A DNA stretch of 64,000 nucleotides, from contig NZ_AOLN01000018.1 in NCBI RefSeq assembly GCF_000337815.1, positions 310,001-374,000 of the forward strand. Reading direction: 5' to 3'. Position numbers and translations under genes: made by a program. Below are positions 26,828 to 34,356 of this stretch, piece by piece. Position 1 is the first letter of the stretch. The number at the start of each line of letters is the position of its first letter. The stretch comes from Haloferax mucosum ATCC BAA-1512. GTDB lineage: Archaea > Halobacteriota > Halobacteria > Halobacteriales > Haloferacaceae. The notes beneath the pieces are model-generated. The model was not told where the DNA came from and made no database searches. It saw nothing but the letters and a program-made list of their open reading frames with translations.

Positions 26828-27082
26828 ATGCTCAACCCTATTCCACTGTTCCCCGGTCTTCCGGGCGGTCCAGAACTACTTATCGTCCTGCTCATCGTCG
26901 TCCTGTTATTCGGCGCGAACAAACTCCCACAGCTCGCTCGGTCGTCCGGCCAAGCGATGGGCGAGTTCCGCCGCGGTCGGCAAGAGCTTGAAGAAGAGCT
27001 GAAACAGGGCGCAGAGGACGAAGAGACCGATTCGGAGGCGGACGAAGAAGAGACCGCCACCGAAACCGAACCCGAACAGTAA
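26828..27082 (+). CDS. tatA: Twin-arginine translocase subunit TatA/E
   Basis: TatA oligomerises to form the conducting part of the Tat pathway, the main export route for folded proteins in haloarchaea. The 84-residue protein has a short N-terminus (MLNPIPLFPGLPGGPE), a membrane helix (LLIVLLIVVLLFG), the characteristic ANKLPQLARSSGQAMGEFRRG hinge and amphipathic helix, and a very acidic tail. The Phe-Gly hinge is present. tatC is not adjacent. Haloarchaea carry more than one TatA; which paralogue this is cannot be decided here. A short T run at about 27110-27114 follows the stop. Confidence 0.94.
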   Translation: MLNPIPLFPGLPGGPELLIVLLIVVLLFGANKLPQLARSSGQAMGEFRRGRQELEEELKQGAEDEETDSEADEEETATETEPEQ

Positions 27083-27390
27083 CGCGCACTGCGAGGCGAC
27101 ACCGCGCGGACGCTTTTTACGGACACAACACGCCGAGTCGAGCCAAGCGTGACGAATCGCCGAGCGACGCACGTCGCTGACACAGACGTTCGATGACCGT
27201 GGTCTGAAACCTGACGTGAGTGTCTAGTGCGTCAGCGGCGGGCGTTGCGGGCTACGAGTTGCAAGCCGAGCGTTTCTCGAACGCGCGGACGTAAACGACG
27301 CGAGTCAGACGGCTCTCAGGTCACGTCCTGTTTTGTGGGAACGGGCCGACGCTAATACCCGTCGCTCGCCGTCTAAATGAAGTATGAATG
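27083..27390. other. Intergenic region between tatA and the SRP RNA gene
   Basis: No protein gene is visible. It contains a T5 run (about 27110-27114) that may end tatA transcription, and lies downstream of the minus-strand SRP RNA. A segment near 27190-27215 has CTGA elements and a GATGAC reminiscent of C/D-box guide RNAs, but the full box arrangement is not met, so I do not call one. Confidence 0.35.
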
Positions 27391-27702
27391 GGTGGACAGC
27401 GAGGTTGCCTGGCGTTCCGACGTGGGGAATCCCGGTTGCCTCCTCCACCCCGCGATCCTCCGAGCGACGCACGTCCGACAGTCCGCTGCTCGCTTCCGCG
27501 CCTGACGGGGTACTACCGATGAACCACGCAAACCCTTCCCTGCGGAAGGGGTACGTGGAACCGCTGTCCCCGAAGGACGAGGTTTCTACGTTGGCTTCCG
27601 GGGCCCGCGCCGGTCTGACCGGACGCGCCCGTGTTCGGTCCCCGCTAAAGACCTATTTCGCGGGTGAAGAGCAGGGCCTAACTGCCCGACCTAGTCCACT
27701 CC
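27391..27702 (-). ncRNA. Signal recognition particle RNA (7S RNA)
   Basis: The reverse strand carries the near-universal SRP helix 8 pattern: GTCAGGCGCGGAAGCGAGCA, with the GGAA tetraloop and AGCAGC asymmetric loop (about 27483-27508). The 5' Alu-domain sequence GGTCGGGCAGTTAGGCC is at about 27673-27690. GUGGAC at the 5' end pairs with GUCCAC at the 3' end to close helix 1, as in archaeal SRP RNA. Length is about 310 nt, the size known for haloarchaea. A CCCTTAACA box lies about 24 bases upstream (27719-27727). Exact ends are inferred from the helix 1 pairing. Confidence 0.9.
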
Positions 27703-27718
27703 CTCATAATCCATCGAC

Positions 27719-27727
27719 TGTTAAGGG
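27719..27727 (-). promoter_or_regulatory. TATA-like box of the SRP RNA gene
   Basis: CCCTTAACA on the reverse strand, 20-28 bases before the inferred 5' end of the SRP RNA. Confidence 0.45.
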
Positions 27728-27907
27728 CCTTTCGACTCGCGGGAGAGAAAACCGGCGGACGCCGTCGGGGTGGTTCGGCTCACGAACGAAGCAGGCGACT
27801 TCAGGGCGAACGGCGTCGCGGCACCGCCGCCGCGACATCGGCGACACAAGACACCGGGGAGACGAGTGAAGACCGAGAAAAGAGCGTCCGAAGCGGGTGA
27901 ATTCTGG

Positions 27908-28321
27908 CTACAGGACGCTCCGGGCGTAGCCAGCACCGCCGACGAACGTGACGCCGGCCGCACCGAGAACCGCCCACCGGTGGTAGGTGAGCCACGTGTA
28001 CTGTTGTTCGAAACTGAACAGCACGGTCGGGTCGATAGAGACCGACCACAGCGTGGCGAGACCGAGCATCGAAAGCGACAGGACGACGCCGAGGCCCGAC
28101 GCCATTGCCGGGTCGGTCCGCGCTTGCTTTCCGGAGAGAAAGACGATGACTTCGAGCAGTGCGAGCATGCCGACGATGGAGATGCCGACCGGGCCGGAAG
28201 CGTAGTACGCGGCCACCTGTCCGTCCGCGGCTTCGACGGTGACGGCGGGCACCGCGACGGCAATCGCAAGGAGCATCGACCCGACGATTCCGACCGTCGG
28301 TGCGAGGCGTTCGGTGTCCAT
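27908..28321 (-). CDS. Four-span haloarchaeal membrane protein (DUF7548-like)
   Basis: A 137-residue integral membrane protein with about four helices: VGIVGSMLLAIAVAVPAVTV, GISIVGMLALLEVIVFL, SGLGVVLSLSMLGLATLW and HRWAVLGAAGVTFVGGAG. Loops are short; the third loop has SFEQQYTWLTYHRW. No catalytic motif is seen. GTTTATCAC 28 bases before the ATG on the reverse strand indicates a leaderless message. The label DUF7548 is from memory; function is unknown. Its 3' end faces the SRP RNA gene on the same strand, with a 205-base gap that shows no gene. Confidence 0.72.
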   Translation of the reverse strand: MDTERLAPTVGIVGSMLLAIAVAVPAVTVEAADGQVAAYYASGPVGISIVGMLALLEVIVFLSGKQARTDPAMASGLGVVLSLSMLGLATLWSVSIDPTVLFSFEQQYTWLTYHRWAVLGAAGVTFVGGAGYARSVL

Positions 28322-28429
28322 GGCCGGTGGTTCGGGTGTGCGTGTGATAAACGGTTTGAGATGTGCTCGCGGGGCGTCATCGCCGGGGAGGGACCGGTTT
28401 TAAATCACGGTGCAACGACGTGTGAGTAT

Positions 28430-29581
28430 ATGGACCGCGTAGCGATCATCGGTGCATCGATGACCCAGTTCGGCCAGCGAGACGCGTGGATTCGTGAGTT
28501 GCTCGCGGAGGCAGGCCAAGCCGCACTCGCGGACGCCGAGGTCTCGCCCGACGAAATCGAGCACCTCTACGTCTCGAACATGGCGAGCGGCGAGTTCGAG
28601 GGACAGACGGGCGTTCCGAACGCGCTCGCGCACGACCTCGCGGCGATGCCCGCCTACACCGCTCGAATCGACCAGACCTCTTCGTCCGGCGGCGCTGGCG
28701 TCTACGCCGCGTGGCAGTCTGTCGCCTCCGGCGCGTCCGACATGACGATGCTCGTCGGCGGCGAGAAGATGACTCACCGCTCGACGGCAGAGGCGACGGA
28801 CGTTATCGCGTCTCTGACCCACCCGGTGGAGTACAAACACGGCGTGACCCTCCCGTCGTTTGCGGGACTCACCGCACGACTCTACCTCGACACCTACGAC
28901 GCCCCCCGCGAGTCGCTCGGGAGAGTCGCCGTCAAGAACCACAAAAACGGTCTCGACAACCCCCACGCGCAGTTCCGCAAGGAGGTCGACCTCGAAACGG
29001 TTCTCGACTCGCCCATCGTCGCCGACCCGCTTCGACTCTACGACTTCTGTCCGATTACCGATGGCTCCGCGGCGCTCGTCTTCTGTCCGGAATCGGTCGC
29101 CCGCGAGTACACGGACGAGTACGTCGTCGTCTCGGGTATCGGCGGTGCGACGGACACCCACGTCGTCCACGAGCGCGCCGACCCGACCACGATGGGCGGC
29201 GTGGTCAACTCCTCCGAAATCGCTTACGAGATGGCCGACCTCGAACCCGACGACATCGACGTGGCCGAACTCCACGACATGTTCACGATCCTCGAATTCC
29301 TCCAGTCCGAAGACCTCGGCTTCTTCGAGAAAGGCGAAGGCTGGAAAGCCGTCGAGGAAGGCGTGACGGACCGCGACGGCGAGCTACCCATCAACACCTC
29401 CGGCGGCCTGAAATCGAAGGGCCACCCGCTCGGCGCGTCCGGCGTCGCACAGGTGTACGAGATTTACAAACAGCTCATCGGTGACGCAGGCGACCGGCAG
29501 GTCGATGCCGACGTCGGGCTTGCATGCAACGTCGGCGGTTTCGGCAACTGCGTGACCACGACCATCATGGAGTCCCGATAA
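28430..29581 (+). CDS. Haloarchaeal-type thiolase, catalytic (alpha) subunit
   Basis: A 383-residue thiolase-fold protein of the SCP-x/archaeal type, for acyl-CoA condensation or cleavage. The usual nucleophilic cysteine is absent: the loop reads IDQTSSSGGAGV with Ser84-86. His282 lies in AELHDMFT and His332 in SKGHPLGASG. This Ser-His-His arrangement is known from the two-subunit beta-ketothiolases of Haloferax mediterranei (BktB/PhaA), so it is a working variant. The next gene overlaps by one base (TAATG) and encodes the OB-fold beta subunit. GGTTTTAAATC about 28 bases before the ATG supports the start. Substrate chain length unknown. Confidence 0.9.
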   Translation: MDRVAIIGASMTQFGQRDAWIRELLAEAGQAALADAEVSPDEIEHLYVSNMASGEFEGQTGVPNALAHDLAAMPAYTARIDQTSSSGGAGVYAAWQSVASGASDMTMLVGGEKMTHRSTAEATDVIASLTHPVEYKHGVTLPSFAGLTARLYLDTYDAPRESLGRVAVKNHKNGLDNPHAQFRKEVDLETVLDSPIVADPLRLYDFCPITDGSAALVFCPESVAREYTDEYVVVSGIGGATDTHVVHERADPTTMGGVVNSSEIAYEMADLEPDDIDVAELHDMFTILEFLQSEDLGFFEKGEGWKAVEEGVTDRDGELPINTSGGLKSKGHPLGASGVAQVYEIYKQLIGDAGDRQVDADVGLACNVGGFGNCVTTTIMESR

Positions 29582-29955
29582 TGTCCGACGAAAACCCCCC
29601 AATGGAAGCGAACCGCTACCCCGACGGGAGCATCACCTACCCCGGCCACCCGGTCGGTCCCGACGGCGAAGAGCCGGTCGGCACTGTCGATTTGAGTGCG
29701 TACACCGCGACGGTGCTGACGTGGACGACTTCGACCGCGACCCCGCCCGGTGTCCGACAGCCCAACACGCTCGCCATCGTCGAGTTCGACGTTGACGGCG
29801 AGCCGGTCCGCGCTATCGGACAGGTCACGACCGAGGAAGTCGAGATTGGCGACGAAGTCGAACCAGTCTACTGCGAGGAACTCCGCGACCCCGACGCGGG
29901 TATCCGCGAGCACGAAAGTCAAGAGTGGGACGGCTACCGGTTCGAACCGGTCTAA
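29581..29955 (+). CDS. OB-fold (DUF35-like) partner subunit of the thiolase
   Basis: A 124-residue OB-fold protein, the beta subunit of haloarchaeal two-subunit thiolases. The OB core is VGTVDLSAYTATVLTWTTST followed by NTLAIVEFDVDGEPVRAIGQ and IGDEVEPVYCEEL. The CxxC zinc ribbon found before the OB fold in many archaeal DUF35 proteins is missing; the N-terminal 30 residues contain no cysteine. Such partners stabilise the thiolase and channel acyl-CoA in the related HMG-CoA synthase complexes (known for the family). Translationally coupled to the alpha subunit. Confidence 0.87.
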   Translation: MSDENPPMEANRYPDGSITYPGHPVGPDGEEPVGTVDLSAYTATVLTWTTSTATPPGVRQPNTLAIVEFDVDGEPVRAIGQVTTEEVEIGDEVEPVYCEELRDPDAGIREHESQEWDGYRFEPV

Positions 29956-30069
29956 CTTCGACACGCGCTCACGTTCTCTCGAACATCCGATTCGTCGTCT
30001 ATCGTCGTCCGGTGACTCGCCAGTGTTCGGAATCGAGCTGTGGAGAGTAACGTCTCTGCCGGAAACCGC

Positions 30070-30915
30070 TCAGGGGTCGCTCGGCTCCGCGCCGTCGGTG
30101 TCGTCGCCTTCCTCGCCGTCGCCGTCGTCCGGCCCGTTGACATCGCGCTTTATCGACTCCAGTTCGGCGTCAACGTCGACCGTCGTGCTGTCGGCGTCTT
30201 GGGTTTCCCCGCTCGCATCGTCCACCGCCGTCCCTGAGGCCTCTTCGACATCGATTCTGACCGGCCCAGACTGTCGAGTGCGACGCATTTGGCCCGACTC
30301 GCGTCGTCCGCCTCGGTCGGCGCGCGTCTCGCTGGTATCGCGGTCGGCGCGTCGTTGCCATCCCGACTCGGATCGACGCTCGTCCTCGCGCCAGCGTCGC
30401 TCGCGGTCGGTCCGTTCGTCCCGTGCGTCGGCGATTCGCGCGTCGAGTTCGTCGGTGAGAGAGCTGGCGCGGTCCATGATGTCTCGCGCTTCTGGATTCG
30501 ACGGCATGTCCGCCTCAGAGAGCGCATTCCGAAGTTCGTCGAGGGCGCGCTCGACGCCCGAGACGGCGCTACGTGGCACGTCGCGCATTCGGGCTTCGGT
30601 CTCGCTTCGTGCGTCTTCCATCGCTCGACCGGGGTCCGAAAGGCGCATGAGACGGCGGAGAAGTTCGAGCGAGGAAATCGTCGCTTCGAGAACGGCGATA
30701 ACGGTCGGGATGGTGTACGACTCGGTGAACCGCATCACCTCGCCGAACGTCGGCGGGCGCGGCGGTTCGAAGCGGTCGCGGCGGCCGCGTCTGTCGTCGC
30801 GTCCGTCCCCGCGTCGCTCGCGCTCGTCGCGGAGCTCGGTTCCGAGTTCGTCGAGCGTCTCCCCGAGATCGTCGAGCAGGTCGAGGATATCGTCGTCCCG
30901 TCGTCGGTCGCTCAT
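30070..30915 (-). CDS. Charged coiled-coil protein (DUF7547-like)
   Basis: A 281-residue protein. The N-terminus is helical (DDILDLLDDLGETLDELGTE), followed by an Arg/Asp tract, a conserved-looking core (PRPPTFGEVMRFTESYTIPT then VIAVLEATISSLELLRRLMR) that could be membrane-associated, and a long mixed-charge coiled coil (about 100-200). The last 60 residues are acidic and disordered. No enzymatic motif is present. It may be a scaffold or membrane-organising protein (inference). GCTTATCCC 27 bases before the ATG on the reverse strand marks the promoter. The DUF7547 label is from memory. Confidence 0.7.
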   Translation of the reverse strand: MSDRRRDDDILDLLDDLGETLDELGTELRDERERRGDGRDDRRGRRDRFEPPRPPTFGEVMRFTESYTIPTVIAVLEATISSLELLRRLMRLSDPGRAMEDARSETEARMRDVPRSAVSGVERALDELRNALSEADMPSNPEARDIMDRASSLTDELDARIADARDERTDRERRWREDERRSESGWQRRADRDTSETRADRGGRRESGQMRRTRQSGPVRIDVEEASGTAVDDASGETQDADSTTVDVDAELESIKRDVNGPDDGDGEEGDDTDGAEPSDP

Positions 30916-30969
30916 AGCCCACGGTTGGGTCGCCTCGGGGATAAGCCTTCGAGGGACGGCCGTCGAACC

Positions 30970-32058
30970 CTACCGACGCGGAACCGCTCTGTTGTACTGC
31001 GGCGGCCACTCGGCGTCCGCATCGAGGTCCTCTGCGGCGTGGAGCGCAAAGTAGGGGTCACGAAGGTGTTCGCGGCCGACGATAGCGAGGTCGGCACGGC
31101 CGTTGCCGACGATTTCGTCGGCGTGGCGGGCCGTTCGAATCCCGCCGACTGCGCCGACACGAACATCGGTTTCGTCGCCGATGACCTCCGCGTACGGTAC
31201 CTGATAGCCGGGACCGGTGTTCGGTATCTGTTGGTCCGGGTGAATGCCGCCGGCGCTCACGTCCACGAGGTCAACCCCGAGACTGTCGAGGTCGTCGGCG
31301 AGGCGGACGGACTGTTCGAGGTCCCACGAGTCGCGGTCGTCCAGCCAGTCGGTCGCCGAGATACGGACGAACACGGGTTTGTCGTCCGGCCACACGTCGC
31401 GGACCGCCGCCGTCACTTCGCGGACGAGTCGCGTCCGGTTCTCGAAAGAGCCACCGTAGTCGTCCTCGCGGCGGTTCGTCACCGGTGAGAGGAACTCGTG
31501 AAGGAGATAGCCGTGTGCGGCGTGGACTTCGGCGATTTCGAATCCGGCGTCGAGTGCGCGCACTGCGGCCGCACGGAACGCCTCGATGATGCCGTCGATG
31601 TCGTCGGTCGTCAGTTCGCGGAGTTCCGGTGGTTCGTCCTCGTAGGGCCACGGAATCGCACTCGGCGCGACGGTCGTCCACCCGCCGTCGGCGGGCGAGA
31701 CCGGGATGCTCCCCTCCCACGGCCGGGACTTGCTCGCCTTGCGGCCCGCGTGGGCGAGTTGAATCGCCGGGACGCTCCCCATGGACTCGACGAACGAGGT
31801 GACTCGTTCGAGCGATTCGACGTGGTCGTCGCGCCAGATGCCGAGGTCGTGAGGCGAGATGCGCCCTTCGGGCGAGACGGCCGTCGCTTCGGTCATCACG
31901 ATACCCGCGCCGCCGACGGCGCGACTGCCGAGGTGGACGAGATGCCAGTCGTTGGCGACGCCGTCGGTCGAAGAGTACTGGCACATCGGCGAGACCATGA
32001 TTCGGTTCGGGACGTCCGTCTCCCGCATGGAGAGCGGACGAAAGAGCGTGTCCGTCAT
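30970..32058 (-). CDS. NADH:flavin oxidoreductase, old yellow enzyme family (YqjM/NamA-like)
   Basis: A 362-residue FMN-dependent ene-reductase-type TIM barrel. Motifs of the YqjM branch are visible: NRIMVSPMCQYSS near the N-terminus (with the Cys that tunes FMN), PAIQLAHAGRKAS, the substrate-binding His pair in EVHAAHGYLLHEFLSP, DDYGGSFENRTR and the phosphate loop GNGRADLAIVGREHLRDP. It would reduce activated C=C bonds with NAD(P)H; the physiological substrate is unknown. GTTTTTCCC 27 bases before the ATG on the reverse strand indicates a leaderless message. Confidence 0.93.
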   Translation of the reverse strand: MTDTLFRPLSMRETDVPNRIMVSPMCQYSSTDGVANDWHLVHLGSRAVGGAGIVMTEATAVSPEGRISPHDLGIWRDDHVESLERVTSFVESMGSVPAIQLAHAGRKASKSRPWEGSIPVSPADGGWTTVAPSAIPWPYEDEPPELRELTTDDIDGIIEAFRAAAVRALDAGFEIAEVHAAHGYLLHEFLSPVTNRREDDYGGSFENRTRLVREVTAAVRDVWPDDKPVFVRISATDWLDDRDSWDLEQSVRLADDLDSLGVDLVDVSAGGIHPDQQIPNTGPGYQVPYAEVIGDETDVRVGAVGGIRTARHADEIVGNGRADLAIVGREHLRDPYFALHAAEDLDADAEWPPQYNRAVPRR

Positions 32059-32122
32059 CGAACGCGATTAGTCACCGCGGGAAAAACCCCCCTCGCTTCC
32101 GGAGATGTGGACCGGTTTCCGA

Positions 32123-32887
32123 CTACTCGACGGAGCCGATGAAGCCACGCTGTTCTGTGACCTGCTCGCGGTCGAGCGTCCACACGAGGTCTCGGTTGCC
32201 GCGGTTGAGCGCGGCGGCGGTCGCGCCGTCGGGCCTGACGACGACCGAGCGACCGGCGTACTCCTTTTCTTGGGACCCGGGAAGCGTTCCGGTTCCGGTT
32301 CGGTTCGCGCCGACGAGCCATCGAACGCCATCGAGCGCGCGGGCGCGACAGAGCAGTCGCCAGTTTTCCGAGTGGGCCGCGGGCCACGCGCCGACGACGA
32401 ACAGCGCGTCCACGCGCTCGTCGGTCATGGCCGCGCTGTCGCCGACGAAGTTCAGGTCGTAGCAGGTGAGGAGACCGGTTTTCCCGGCCGGGGTATCCAC
32501 GATGACCTGCTCCGTCCCGGGTTCGAGGACGGCCGATTCGCCGCCCCAGAGGTTGCGTTTTCGATAGACGGAGGCCGACCCGTCGGGGCGAACGTACGCC
32601 GCGGCGTTGTACAGCGACCCGCCGTCGCGTTCGAGGAACCCCGAGAGGACGTCGAAGTCGTTGTCGGCGGCAACATCGGTGAGAAACGCTGTCGCGTGGG
32701 CACGTGAAACCGCGCCGCTGTAGGCGCGACTGTCGGCGACGAAACCCGTGAGCGCGTACTCGGGAAAGAGCGCGATATCGACGTCGTCGGGGAGTTCGGC
32801 CGCGCGCGCTCGTATCGTCTCTTCGTTCTGTGCCACATCGAGATCGGAGACCGAAAGTTGCGGAACGGCGACGGTGGGACCAGTCAC
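32123..32887 (-). CDS. Carbon-nitrogen hydrolase (nitrilase superfamily)
   Basis: A 254-residue amidase/nitrilase-fold enzyme with the Glu-Lys-Cys triad: Glu43 in FPEYAL, Lys110 in YRKRNLWG and Cys142 in TCYDLNF. It probably hydrolyses an omega-amide or similar compound; substrate is unknown. The reading frame extends 16 codons upstream, but GTG 32887 is chosen because GGTATTTTTC is centred about 28 bases before it, fitting a leaderless start, and the fold begins there (VTGPTVAVPQLSV). It runs away from the HEAT-repeat gene on the opposite strand. Confidence 0.87.
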   Translation of the reverse strand: MTGPTVAVPQLSVSDLDVAQNEETIRARAAELPDDVDIALFPEYALTGFVADSRAYSGAVSRAHATAFLTDVAADNDFDVLSGFLERDGGSLYNAAAYVRPDGSASVYRKRNLWGGESAVLEPGTEQVIVDTPAGKTGLLTCYDLNFVGDSAAMTDERVDALFVVGAWPAAHSENWRLLCRARALDGVRWLVGANRTGTGTLPGSQEKEYAGRSVVVRPDGATAAALNRGNRDLVWTLDREQVTEQRGFIGSVE

Positions 32888-33012
32888 ACCCCGACAGACG
32901 GGGTCGCGGCGAAAAATACCCCCACATAGAGGCAACCGCGTGCGGGCGGTCCCGCGCGACGGCGCGAAGCGAAGGGAAACGCTCTTTTTACAGACGGACG
33001 GACTTCCGGCAT

Positions 33013-34275
33013 ATGAGTGACGGGGACGACGATACGACAGAACTCTCGCCCGAGAGCTTCGACGAGCGCCTGAACGAGGCCGAAGAAGCCCTCGAAGCGG
33101 CCGAAACCGAAGCCGACCTCGACGACGTCGAGGCGACGCTCGACGAGATCGACGCTGACATCGAGTCCGCAGAACTACCCGAACCGGACGACGAAGACGA
33201 AGACGACCCCGCCGAGGAACTCGAATCGCGCCTCTCGGACCTCCGAGACGACCTCGAATCCCAGCGCGGTCCGTACGCCCAAGACGCCGTCGAGACGCTC
33301 GACGGGGCGAAATCGACTATCACCGACACCCGCTGGACCGAGCAGGGCGAAGGCGAAATCGTCGCCGCCGTCGAGACGTTCGCAACCGAGTTCAACGACG
33401 TGCTCGACTCGTCGGTCGCAGTTGACGGCGACGCCGAATCCGACCTCACAGCCGCCATCGACGACGCTATCTCGGCGGTCGAATCGGCCGGTCTCGACGC
33501 CGACGATGACGCGGAGACGATTGCGGACCTCATCGCCGTCGCCGACGGTCTGGCCGACGGACTCGACGACGCCCAAGAGTGGGACGACCTCGAAACCCGA
33601 GAGAAACTGCAGGTTCAGGGCTTCTACGACGTTCTCGGCCACTACAAGGACTACCCGCCGGAACTGTCCGCGCTCAAGGAACACGAACAGCGCGGCAACG
33701 TCGAGATGATTGCCCTCGCGTTCGACAGTTTCCAGTCGGACTTCATGCAGGAGTACTGCATCGAGGCCTTCACGCGCATGAACGACGACCGCGCCTACGA
33801 AACCATCGAAGGCCAAGCCAAGCGCCGCGACAAAGGCGTCATCAAGGCCATCGGCAAGATGGCCGCCGAAGCGGGCGTCGAGATGCTCGTCGATTACGTC
33901 GATAGCGACAACGACCCGGCGCTCCAGAAGGTCGTGTTCAAAGCGCTCGGCGAAATCGGCTCCGAGGAAGCGACCCAGCCGATTGCCAACAAACTCGTCA
34001 CCGAGAACGAAAACGTCCGCTCGGCCGCCGCGCGCGCGCTCGGACTGCTCGGTGACACGCGAACCGTCGAACCGCTCACGGACGTGCTCGCAGACGACGA
34101 CGTGGACTCCGTGCGCGCCAGCGCCGCGTGGGCGCTCCGGCAGATCGGAACCGAAACCGCACTCGAAGCGGCCGCCGAATACGCCGACGACCGTTCGTAC
34201 CTCGTCCAGCGCGAGGCCGAACTCGCCGCCGACTTCCTCGGCGAGGGAACCGCAGAACCCGACGCGACCGTCTAA
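33013..34275 (+). CDS. HEAT-repeat protein with acidic coiled-coil N-terminus
   Basis: A 420-residue very acidic protein. Residues 1-200 are helical and rich in Asp/Glu (FDERLNEAEEALEAAETEAD). Residues about 230-410 form HEAT/PBS-lyase-type helical repeats, clear in ALGEIGSEEATQPIANKL, ALGLLGDTRTVEPLTDVL and ALRQIGTETALEAAAEYA. Such scaffolds bind partner proteins or act in phycobilin-lyase-like roles elsewhere; no enzymatic residue stands out. CTTTTTAC centred about 26 bases before the ATG indicates a leaderless start. It is a single gene, followed by the exported PLD-like protein. Confidence 0.82.
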   Translation: MSDGDDDTTELSPESFDERLNEAEEALEAAETEADLDDVEATLDEIDADIESAELPEPDDEDEDDPAEELESRLSDLRDDLESQRGPYAQDAVETLDGAKSTITDTRWTEQGEGEIVAAVETFATEFNDVLDSSVAVDGDAESDLTAAIDDAISAVESAGLDADDDAETIADLIAVADGLADGLDDAQEWDDLETREKLQVQGFYDVLGHYKDYPPELSALKEHEQRGNVEMIALAFDSFQSDFMQEYCIEAFTRMNDDRAYETIEGQAKRRDKGVIKAIGKMAAEAGVEMLVDYVDSDNDPALQKVVFKALGEIGSEEATQPIANKLVTENENVRSAAARALGLLGDTRTVEPLTDVLADDDVDSVRASAAWALRQIGTETALEAAAEYADDRSYLVQREAELAADFLGEGTAEPDATV

Positions 34276-34356
34276 GACGCTCGACCGTTTCGCAGTTCGT
34301 CCCGCGTGACCGACCCGGACGAACGTTTTTGTAACAGTACGGGACCACCGAGTGAT

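Noticed and set aside
27180-27220. C/D-box guide RNA candidate between tatA and the SRP RNA gene
   Set aside because: CTGA elements occur but box C is incomplete and the spacing to a D box does not fit the usual guide arrangement.
27384-27869. 161-codon plus-strand frame starting MNGWTARLPGVPTWG
   Set aside because: It covers the SRP RNA gene on the opposite strand. Structure motifs of that RNA explain the sequence, and the product has no recognisable domain.
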